Shown here one piece after another: positions 1 to 6,293 of a DNA stretch of 11,949 nt. The position numbers were made by a program, and so were the translations under genes. The stretch spans positions 1 to 11,949 of the forward strand of contig CAZTMX010000079.1 of NCBI GenBank assembly GCA_964614855.1, written 5' to 3'. Below the pieces are notes generated by a model that saw nothing but the letters and a program-made list of their open reading frames with translations, searched no databases and was not told where the DNA came from. This DNA is from CAWJHE01 sp964614855 (GTDB taxonomy: Bacteria > Chloroflexota > Anaerolineae > Anaerolineales > UBA4823). The stretch's first letter is position 1, and each line of letters opens with the position of its first letter.

Positions 1-750
1 TGTCTGGGCAACAGGTAAGATTTTCAAGGCATCGTACCAGAAAATATATGCCAGCCCCGAACAGAATATACCAAGAAACAAAACCGCCAACCAACCTTCC
101 CCTGCCAGATTTGGTATATCGGAAAACCCTTTTGTAGCCAGAAAGGGGACCGATAGAAGCAGCCAGCCAAAGGCCATCACAAAAAACATCATTTGGGTAG
201 CGGGGTGGGTTTTTAACCCACGGCGTGAGTAAGCAGAGAATACCGCCCAATTCACCGCACTGATCAGCATCAGGATATTTCCGGTCTCCCCCAAATTTCC
301 GCCTAGCAAAGTGGCGAGCTTGCCGTGGGTCACGATCAAAGCCACGCCTACAGCAGCCAGGACTATCCCCAGGATTTGCCCTGCGTTCAATTTTTCTCGT
401 AAAAAAAGCCAGCCCAGGATAGCCATAAAGACCGGCGCGGTAGAAACAAGCCAGGAAGAAGTGGCTGCCTCGGCGGTCACCAAACCGGTAGATTGCAGCC
501 ACTGGTGCAGGGCGATGCCTAAGAAACCTAATGAGGAGAAATATGCCAGGTCCTTCTTTGCCGGCAGGGAGAATTGACTGCGCGCTGCTGCAGCCGCCCC
601 AAGGATTAACACACCCAGCGAAAAACGCAGCCAGACCAGCGTCGTTGGTGCGATATACCTCAGGGCGATCTTTGTCGCCACAAAGGATGCCCCCCATGCG
701 ACCACGGAGACCGTTGCTCCGATCATTGCCGTGATTCTACGTTGCTCCAT
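1..750 (-). CDS. EamA/DMT family transporter, 3' end cut by window edge
   Basis: The frame is open for 250 codons from an ATG at 750 to the left edge, so the C-terminus is missing; full-length EamA proteins have about 290-310 residues. The protein is very hydrophobic, with two EamA repeats at about residues 9-141 and 154 onward. A W-G-A-S-F-V-A-T-K stretch at 19-27 and L-R-E-K-L at 117-121, closing the first repeat, are family hallmarks. EamA proteins are inner-membrane carriers, often exporters of amino acids or metabolites; the substrate here is unknown. The gene follows the amidohydrolase by about 30 bases and probably shares its transcript. Another in-frame ATG at 762 would add four residues; neither start has a good Shine-Dalgarno site, so coupling to upstream translation is likely. 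The amidohydrolase stop codon lies in this same frame. It is only distantly similar to the EamA protein at 8295-9176, so it is not a recent duplicate. Confidence 0.88.
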   Translation of the reverse strand, partial: MEQRRITAMIGATVSVVAWGASFVATKIALRYIAPTTLVWLRFSLGVLILGAAAAARSQFSLPAKKDLAYFSSLGFLGIALHQWLQSTGLVTAEAATSSWLVSTAPVFMAILGWLFLREKLNAGQILGIVLAAVGVALIVTHGKLATLLGGNLGETGNILMLISAVNWAVFSAYSRRGLKTHPATQMMFFVMAFGWLLLSVPFLATKGFSDIPNLAGEGWLAVLFLGIFCSGLAYIFWYDALKILPVAQT

Positions 751-780
751 CCATAGCCCCATTGGGAGGCAATTTCTTGT

Positions 781-2244
781 TTAAATTTTCCTAAAAACAA
801 TGCGCGGGCTGCCCCAGAAATTCGCCGAAGACTCCAGGTATTTCTCAAAACCGGCATTGCGTATGGTCCGCAAAGCTTCTTCTTCTGCTGCGGCGATCAC
901 TTCTTCCTCATCGACAGATTTCACCACCCGGTCTTCCAACACAAACTGGCCGTCCACCAGGACATTATCCACGTCCGAACCCACCGCCTGGAAAATTAGC
1001 CGGTGTACAGGTAGATAATCCGGTGCCAGATGCGGAGCGCGCATATTCACCGTGATGATATCCGCCTTCTTGCCCTCCTCCAGCGAACCCAGCTCATCCT
1101 CCCACCCCAGCACCTTTGCCGCATCGATGGTGATCATTTCCAGCAGCTTCCCTGCTGGCAGATAATAACCGTCATGGGAAAGTGTCTGGTGCACCCATTT
1201 CATCTTCCGGGCTGCCTGGAATAGATCAAAAGGCGTAGCTGGAGAAGTTCCGTCGGTGGTGACAGCCACATTGACACCCATCGCTAACAACTCCGGCACG
1301 GGGCAGCGCGAGGTTACCGGTGAAAAACCAGGCGAGCTGGCAACATGCGTACTGGTCTCCGCCAGGATTTGCGCTTCCAGGAAGGAAATACCGCGGCAGT
1401 GCTGCAGATGCACATCTGGCCCCAGTAAGGCGTACTCATCTTCATGACACATCTGGATCATCCCACCAAATGCATCCGAATGGATGCGGGTGTTGTATTT
1501 CGCAGCCAGCTCGCGCATCTTTCGGTTCTGCAGCCGGTCATGGTCATTGAGCGCCACTGCCACATCGGGAGCGCTCGGCCCTGACCCGAATATCGAAGTG
1601 ACGATCACAAAAGGCGTCACAAATGTGCGGATGCGATCGTTGGCGCCGTGGTTCCAGGTTTGGATCACGCCCTCCATGCCTTCCAGCGCCTCTTCATAGG
1701 TCACCTGTTTTGTCACCCATTTGCCATCGATCAGCCGGGCAAACTCATGCGGCCAGGGCGGGTTCGCCGGGCCGGTGCAAACAATGCCGCGTACACCCAC
1801 TTCTGCATAACCTCGTGCATTGTTGCAGCCAGGGATAGAGGTATCGCAGCGCGGCGAGGAACCGATCACATTGACGCCTGTGGTAATGCCCGCGCGCAGC
1901 CGCTCCAAGGCCGACAACCTGGCTTCCAGATACCAGAATTCATCCGAAGTGCGGTTGTGATACATCTTTGTCACTTCCGGCATCCAGTGCGAGCCACGCT
2001 CCATCAACAGGCATTTAATCATCTCGTGCCCGGCGTGTCCGTGCGCATCGATCAGACCCGGCAGGACAAGGTGGTGTTTGCAATCCAGCAATTTCTTCGG
2101 TTGGTAAAGCGGTTCCAGTTCGGCAGCCGTCCCTACTTTCAGTATCCTTCCCGCATTAACCGCTACCGCGCCGTCTTCGATGATGCGGCGTTGAAGGTCC
2201 ATGGGGATTACCGTACCGTGAGTTAATAAGAGATCAATTTCCAT
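781..2244 (-). CDS. Metal-dependent amidohydrolase, ATZ/TRZ-SsnA-like, atypical active site
   Basis: A 487-residue cytosolic enzyme of the amidohydrolase superfamily, which hydrolyses C-N bonds (deamination, dechlorination or amide cleavage) with a bound metal in a TIM barrel. It has the N-terminal beta-sandwich strand, then L-P-G-L-I-D-A-H-G-H with the metal pair H68/H70, a probable third metal His at H255 (I-H-S-D-A-F), H282 in L-Q-H-C, and D331 in T-T-D-G. The C-terminal G-S-L-E-E-G-K-K-A-D at 386-395 is the usual closing motif. Two expected residues are missing: the catalytic Glu three after the third metal His is Ala258, and the V-A-H-C-P motif reads V-A-S-S-P (301-305). I-H-S-D-A-F recalls imidazolonepropionase (H-x-D-E/Q-F) more than classical triazine hydrolases. 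Start: an ATG at 2337 would run into the ATPase gene, whereas the ATG at 2244 has GGAG six bases upstream. The substrate is not identifiable; linkage to a peptide-type importer suggests an imported amide or ureide. Confidence 0.88.
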   Translation of the reverse strand: MEIDLLLTHGTVIPMDLQRRIIEDGAVAVNAGRILKVGTAAELEPLYQPKKLLDCKHHLVLPGLIDAHGHAGHEMIKCLLMERGSHWMPEVTKMYHNRTSDEFWYLEARLSALERLRAGITTGVNVIGSSPRCDTSIPGCNNARGYAEVGVRGIVCTGPANPPWPHEFARLIDGKWVTKQVTYEEALEGMEGVIQTWNHGANDRIRTFVTPFVIVTSIFGSGPSAPDVAVALNDHDRLQNRKMRELAAKYNTRIHSDAFGGMIQMCHEDEYALLGPDVHLQHCRGISFLEAQILAETSTHVASSPGFSPVTSRCPVPELLAMGVNVAVTTDGTSPATPFDLFQAARKMKWVHQTLSHDGYYLPAGKLLEMITIDAAKVLGWEDELGSLEEGKKADIITVNMRAPHLAPDYLPVHRLIFQAVGSDVDNVLVDGQFVLEDRVVKSVDEEEVIAAAEEEALRTIRNAGFEKYLESSANFWGSPRIVFRKI

Positions 2245-2250
2245 CTTTTT

Positions 2251-2254
2251 CTCC
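2251..2254 (-). promoter_or_regulatory. Ribosome-binding site that fixes the amidohydrolase start
   Basis: GGAG on the minus strand, six bases before the ATG at 2244. It lies in the short gap after the ATPase stop codon and supports this start over the ATG at 2337, which lies inside the preceding gene. Confidence 0.7.
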
Positions 2255-2275
2255 GATGTATGCATCATGTTGTGA

Positions 2276-3265
2276 TTACTCGTACAGGTGGCAGGCACAA
2301 AAATGTTTACCGCCCATATCACGAAACTTGGGTTCAACTTCTTTACAGATATCCATCACTTGAGGGCAACGTGTATGGAAACTACATCCTGACGGTGGAT
2401 TTACCGGGCTGGGAACATCGCCTTCCAAAACGATTTGCACCCTGGTTCGCTCAACGGCTGGATCAGGAATTGGCACACCCGAAAGCAGTGCTTTTGAATA
2501 AGGGTGTAAGGTCTTCTCATAGATTTCATTACACTCTGCCAATTCAACAATCTTCCCCAAATACATCACAGCCACCCGATCGCTTATATACCTTACCATA
2601 CTGAGATCATGAGAAATAAACAGGTAAGTCAAACCCAGGCGTTGTCGCAACTCGCGCAGCAAGTTGATCACCTGCGCTTGGATAGAGACATCCAGCGCCG
2701 AGATTGGCTCATCGCACACAATAAAATCGGGGTTAGACGCCAAAGCCCGGGCAATACCAATCCTTTGCCGCTGTCCACCAGAAAATTCATGTGGGTACCG
2801 GTTGACAAAATCAGCATGCAGCCCAACCATTTCCAACAAATCCTTTACCCGATCATCAATTTCCTGGCGGGTGGTGTAAATACGAAAATTTTCCATCGGC
2901 TCCCCCACGATGCTGGAAACAGTCATACGGGGGTTCAAAGATGCATATGGATCTTGAAAAATCATTTGCGTAAATTGACGTGTGGCTTGCAATTCTTTGC
3001 TGTCCATTTGCGCGAGATTTTTATCTTTATACAAGACGTCTCCGCTAGTAGGGCGATGCAATTGCAGAATACACCGGCCAGTTGTAGATTTACCGCAACC
3101 ACTTTCTCCAACAAGACCCAAAATTTCGTTGTGGTAGATATCAAAAGTAACGCCATCTACAGCCTTTACTGCACCCACCTGGCGTTGGACGATTACACCA
3201 CGTGTAATTGGGAAATGCTTTCTAAGATCCTTTACACGCAGTAGAACCTCTTTTGTTTCGTTCAT
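2276..3265 (-). CDS. dppF: Opp/Dpp-type ABC transporter ATPase, F subunit (cassette 2)
   Basis: A 329-residue nucleotide-binding subunit that pairs with the D ATPase on the cytoplasmic face of the permease and powers import. It has Walker A G-E-S-G-C-G-K-S-T (53-61), Q-loop Q104, ABC signature S-G-G-Q (162-165), Walker B ending in C-D-E-P (D185, E186) and switch His H219. The C-terminal oligopeptide-family domain has the cysteine set C294, C300, C307 and C325, the pattern linked to an iron-sulfur cluster in some Dpp ATPases. All catalytic residues are present. The start ATG overlaps the D gene stop as ATGA and has a strong GGGAGG five bases upstream, so the two are translationally coupled. 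It is more than half identical by eye to the F ATPase at 9218-10201. The gene symbol marks subunit position only; peptides, nickel or sugars are all possible substrates for this family. Confidence 0.95.
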   Translation of the reverse strand: MNETKEVLLRVKDLRKHFPITRGVIVQRQVGAVKAVDGVTFDIYHNEILGLVGESGCGKSTTGRCILQLHRPTSGDVLYKDKNLAQMDSKELQATRQFTQMIFQDPYASLNPRMTVSSIVGEPMENFRIYTTRQEIDDRVKDLLEMVGLHADFVNRYPHEFSGGQRQRIGIARALASNPDFIVCDEPISALDVSIQAQVINLLRELRQRLGLTYLFISHDLSMVRYISDRVAVMYLGKIVELAECNEIYEKTLHPYSKALLSGVPIPDPAVERTRVQIVLEGDVPSPVNPPSGCSFHTRCPQVMDICKEVEPKFRDMGGKHFCACHLYE

Positions 3266-4254
3266 AGAAACCTCCCGGCTTTGATATCAAACCAACAAGC
3301 AGCCTGGTGGTCCTGACCCACCTGGCGAAGTTCTGGACGTTCAACTAAACAGCGCTCACCGGCGTACACGCAGCGCGGTGCAAAAGGACAACCCATATTC
3401 AATTCGCTCAAATCCGGCGGCATTCCTTCAATCGAAAACAGGTTATCTGATTTCTTTTGATCAACACGCGGCAACGAATTTAACAATCCAATGGTGTAAG
3501 GGTGTACCGGCTCATGATAGAGTGTATCTACACTTGCCTTTTCGATGATATACCCGGCATACATTACGATTACTTTTTCTGCTATTCCAGCCACAACTCC
3601 CAGGTCATGAGAAATCCAGATGATCGCCATACCGAGTTCTTCTTTCAGTTTCTTCACCAACCGGATAATCTGTGCCTGGATGGTTACATCTAACGCAGTG
3701 GTTGGCTCATCGGCAATCAAAATGCTCGGAGAACATACCAGGGACATGGCAATCATGACGCGCTGGCGCATGCCGCCCGAAAACTGGTGCGGATAATCGC
3801 GCATCCTTTGCTCGGCAGCCGGGATACCCACCAGCTTCAACATATCCAAGGCGCGGTTTCTTGCTTCTTGGGGTTTCATATTCAGGTGGAATTCCAACGC
3901 TTCGGTCATCTGCCGCTCAACGCGCAGTACTGGGTTTAGCGACGTCATCGGATCCTGGAAAATCATCGAGATATCACGGCCGCGTACCTGACGTATCTCC
4001 GAATTGCTCATTTTGATCAGATCCTTGCCGTTTAACAAAGCAGAACCAGAAACAATCCTCCCTGGTGGTGTTGGGATCAGGCGAATGAGGGACATCACCC
4101 CAACACTCTTGCCTGAACCGCTTTCACCCACAATCCCTACCGTTTCACCAGCTGACAGCGTATAGGAGATGCCGTTAACTGCCTTCACCAGACCATCCTG
4201 GGTTTTGAATTCAACTGCCAGATCCTTTACATCTAATAATGGCTTTTCCATCAT
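3262..4254 (-). CDS. dppD: Opp/Dpp-type ABC transporter ATPase, D subunit (cassette 2)
   Basis: A 330-residue ATPase partner of the F subunit. It has Walker A G-E-S-G-S-G-K-S (43-50), Q-loop Q100, signature S-G-G-M (159-162), Walker B I-L-I-A-D-E-P (D182, E183) and switch His H216. The Met after S-G-G and the V-M-I-A-M stretch that follows are typical of D rather than F subunits. The C-terminal cysteines C289, C295, C302 and C320 match the Opp/Dpp C-terminal domain. Start choice: ATGs lie in frame at 4260, 4254 and 4251. AGGA directly abuts the first, leaving no spacer, but sits six bases before the second, so 4254 is preferred; the 4260 start would add Met-Lys. The gene begins within about a dozen bases of the permease stop and ends overlapping the F gene, placing it firmly in the same operon. 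Confidence 0.95.
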   Translation of the reverse strand: MMEKPLLDVKDLAVEFKTQDGLVKAVNGISYTLSAGETVGIVGESGSGKSVGVMSLIRLIPTPPGRIVSGSALLNGKDLIKMSNSEIRQVRGRDISMIFQDPMTSLNPVLRVERQMTEALEFHLNMKPQEARNRALDMLKLVGIPAAEQRMRDYPHQFSGGMRQRVMIAMSLVCSPSILIADEPTTALDVTIQAQIIRLVKKLKEELGMAIIWISHDLGVVAGIAEKVIVMYAGYIIEKASVDTLYHEPVHPYTIGLLNSLPRVDQKKSDNLFSIEGMPPDLSELNMGCPFAPRCVYAGERCLVERPELRQVGQDHQAACWFDIKAGRFL

Positions 4255-4260
4255 TTTCAT

Positions 4261-4264
4261 TCCT
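4261..4264 (-). promoter_or_regulatory. Ribosome-binding site that decides the D-subunit start
   Basis: AGGA on the minus strand, six bases before the ATG at 4254 and immediately adjacent to the ATG at 4260. This spacing is why the second of the three clustered in-frame ATGs is preferred. Confidence 0.6.
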
Positions 4265-4265
4265 T

Positions 4266-5213
4266 TTATCTGGATCGCTGCTGCGGATCCAGCGCATCAC
4301 GCAGGCCATCCCCGATGTAGTTGATACTGATCACGACCAGAAAGATCAGCACACCCGGAACAATTGCCATTAACGGCGCGATATCCAGGTAATTCTGCGC
4401 ATCAAAAAGCATACGCCCCCAGGTAGGCACATCGGGTGGGAAACCCAATCCCAGAAAGGAAAGCGAGGATTCGGTCAAAATGGCAGAGCCTATATTTAGC
4501 GTCGCTGTTACAATGACTGGGCTCATTACATTGGGCAAAATGTGCTTGAATATCAGCTTGGATTTGCTGCTGCCCACGCTAATTGCCGCCTCAACATATT
4601 CCTTCTCTTTTGCAGAAAGGAAGGACGCACGTACTACACGCGCCGTTGTCATCCAACCCAACAGACCTATCACTAGAACGATCAGAATCAGAATACCGGA
4701 TTCGGGCCCCATTACCGTCCGCAATTGATCCCGAAACAAGTAAATGATGATCATTAACAAGGGTAAACGCGGCAGAGCGATACACAGCTCAGTAAAACGC
4801 ATCAGCACAGAATCAATAGCACCACCAAAAAAGCCTGAAATTGCACCGATCAATGTCCCTACGGTAATGCCAACAAACATGGAGAGTAAACCCACCAAAA
4901 TAGAAATCCTACCGCCGTGCATGGAGCGAGCCATCAAATCATGCCCCATCGAATCGGTACCAAAGGGGTGTGCCATCGTTGCACCGGATAATGTGGCTGA
5001 AAAATCTATTTTGCGCGGATCTATAGTATGGAAATATGGGCCTACCATTACAAATAACACAATAAGCAGGATAAGCGCGCTTCCGAACATCGCCAGTTTG
5101 TGCCGGCGGAATTGCTGCCAGGCATCTCTCCAAAGCGTACGTGGCGGCTTTTTACTGATGCTGGCGATCTTTCCGACTGGAGATACGTTGTTAGGTATAG
5201 TTTGACTGCTCAT
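4266..5213 (-). CDS. dppC: Opp/Dpp-type ABC transporter permease, C subunit (cassette 2)
   Basis: A 315-residue inner-membrane permease. After a polar N-terminal tail comes the OppC N-terminal segment W-R-D-A-W-Q-Q-F-R-R-H-K-L-A (28-41), then the first membrane helix (about 43-60). The conserved H-P-F-G-T-D-S-M-G-H-D (82-92) is the loop typical of C subunits. Further helices lie at about 104-130, 150-160, 172-190, 231-250 and 282-300. The cytoplasmic EAA coupling motif, through which an ATPase engages, runs from about Y206 to N228 with the E-A-A core at 208-210. S-F-L-G-L-G near 252-257 and the C-terminal G-D-G-L-R-D-A-L-D-P are also diagnostic. The start at 5213 has AAGG nine bases upstream and lies 11 bases after the B-subunit stop. 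No defects are seen. Confidence 0.95.
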   Translation of the reverse strand: MSSQTIPNNVSPVGKIASISKKPPRTLWRDAWQQFRRHKLAMFGSALILLIVLFVMVGPYFHTIDPRKIDFSATLSGATMAHPFGTDSMGHDLMARSMHGGRISILVGLLSMFVGITVGTLIGAISGFFGGAIDSVLMRFTELCIALPRLPLLMIIIYLFRDQLRTVMGPESGILILIVLVIGLLGWMTTARVVRASFLSAKEKEYVEAAISVGSSKSKLIFKHILPNVMSPVIVTATLNIGSAILTESSLSFLGLGFPPDVPTWGRMLFDAQNYLDIAPLMAIVPGVLIFLVVISINYIGDGLRDALDPQQRSR

Positions 5214-5224
5214 AATATCATGCC

Positions 5225-6184
5225 TTATTTATACTGAATCCTGGGATCCAGGAAGCCATAGATAATATCGGCAATTAATGTGAAAATCACAACCAGGATG
5301 GCATAAATAAATGTGATTGCCATAACCACTGGTGTGTCATTGTTCTGGATTGAGCGGATCAACAACTCCCCAATCCCCTGGATACGGAAAATTTGTTCGG
5401 TAATGATCGCACCGGTAAAAACCCATGGGATCCCCAATGCCACCAGGGTGACCACCGGTATCAGGCTATTGCGCAGGACATGCCTCAGAATAACGATGTT
5501 CTCCGTTATACCCTTTGAACGGGCTGTCCGCACATAATCCTGCGGTAGATTGTCCAGGACTGAAGAACGAACATAGCGCGTCATATGGGCAGTCTCATAG
5601 ATACCGATTACCGAAATTGGCATAATAACCATTTTTGTATATTCGATAAATGAAGCAAAATCTGTGACTTTAAATGTTGAATCAAAAATAAAAGGCAGCC
5701 AGTCCAGGTGGATGCTAAATATCAAGATTAACAACAATCCAGAAAAGAAGCTTGGTACAGACAAACCAATAAACACCAAAGTGGTTGCAATTTGATCAAA
5801 TAATGAATATTGTTTGATTGCCGATAAAACTCCAATAGGCACCGCTATCAGAATCCCAATCAAGTAGGCAATACCCACAATACCCAATGTCTTTGGCACA
5901 CGCTGGATGACTAAACCGTAAACTGGCACCCGGCTGGAAAACGAATATCCCCAATCCCCTTTGGATAAGGATACTGCCCAACGAAAATATTGCTCGTACC
6001 AGGGTTTATCCAACCCAAATTGTTTACGGATATTTTCTTGGACTTCAGGGGGGATATTGGCATTTCCTGCCAACTCTCCTAACGGATCTCCCGGGGCTAA
6101 GGCCAGGACCATATACAAAATCAAGCTGATCACAACCAGAGTTGGGATGGCAATCAAGATCCTACGTATCACATAACGCCCCAT
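5225..6184 (-). CDS. dppB: Opp/Dpp-type ABC transporter permease, B subunit (cassette 2)
   Basis: A 319-residue inner-membrane permease that forms the channel with the C subunit. It starts with the B-type sequence M-G-R-Y-V-I-R-R-I-L and a first helix (9-29), followed by the periplasmic A-P-G-D-P (30-34) and the F-G-L-D-K-P-W-Y-E-Q-Y-F-R-W motif (56-69), both standard for B subunits. Helices follow at about 99-121, 132-158, 185-200, 241-262 and 286-310. The EAA-type loop is at about 216-240 (D-Y-V-R-T-A-R-S-K-G-I) and the protein ends F-L-D-P-R-I-Q-Y-K. Length is normal for the family. The start has GGGAGG eight bases upstream. The gene is separated from the binding-protein gene by 109 bases holding a perfect stem-loop, so it probably receives only part of the upstream transcription. 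Confidence 0.95.
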   Translation of the reverse strand: MGRYVIRRILIAIPTLVVISLILYMVLALAPGDPLGELAGNANIPPEVQENIRKQFGLDKPWYEQYFRWAVSLSKGDWGYSFSSRVPVYGLVIQRVPKTLGIVGIAYLIGILIAVPIGVLSAIKQYSLFDQIATTLVFIGLSVPSFFSGLLLILIFSIHLDWLPFIFDSTFKVTDFASFIEYTKMVIMPISVIGIYETAHMTRYVRSSVLDNLPQDYVRTARSKGITENIVILRHVLRNSLIPVVTLVALGIPWVFTGAIITEQIFRIQGIGELLIRSIQNNDTPVVMAITFIYAILVVIFTLIADIIYGFLDPRIQYK

Positions 6185-6245
6185 GGCTTTTACCTCCCGC
6201 TTTAAATTAGACCTTCATTTCACGACCTTGTAATAAGATGAGAAA

Positions 6246-6276
6246 GCCCTGATGGAGTATATCACTCCATCAGGGC
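6246..6276 (-). terminator. Perfect 13-bp stem-loop between binding protein and permease B
   Basis: GCCCTGATGGAGT pairs exactly with its reverse complement across a five-base loop. The stem starts 17 bases after the binding-protein stop codon. Read on the minus strand, it is followed by TTTCTCATCTTATT, which is T-rich but not a clean T-run; on the plus strand it is followed by A-rich sequence, so it cannot act as an intrinsic terminator in that direction. Hairpins at this position are known in other binding-protein operons to stop part of the transcription or protect the upstream mRNA, giving more binding protein than permease. Which of the two applies here is not decidable from sequence. Confidence 0.6.
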
Positions 6277-6293
6277 AGAAAAACAAAATTACC

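Noticed and set aside
1648..2226. A 192-codon open frame on the plus strand
   Set aside because: Antisense to the amidohydrolase, no domain features and no partner genes on that strand.
2245..2337. Upstream ATG at 2337 for the amidohydrolase
   Set aside because: It would put 31 residues unlike the family inside the ATPase gene; the ATG at 2244 has a good ribosome-binding site and a normal N-terminus.
2609..3244. A 211-codon open frame on the plus strand
   Set aside because: Antisense to the F ATPase with all its catalytic motifs; the plus-strand product looks like nothing known.
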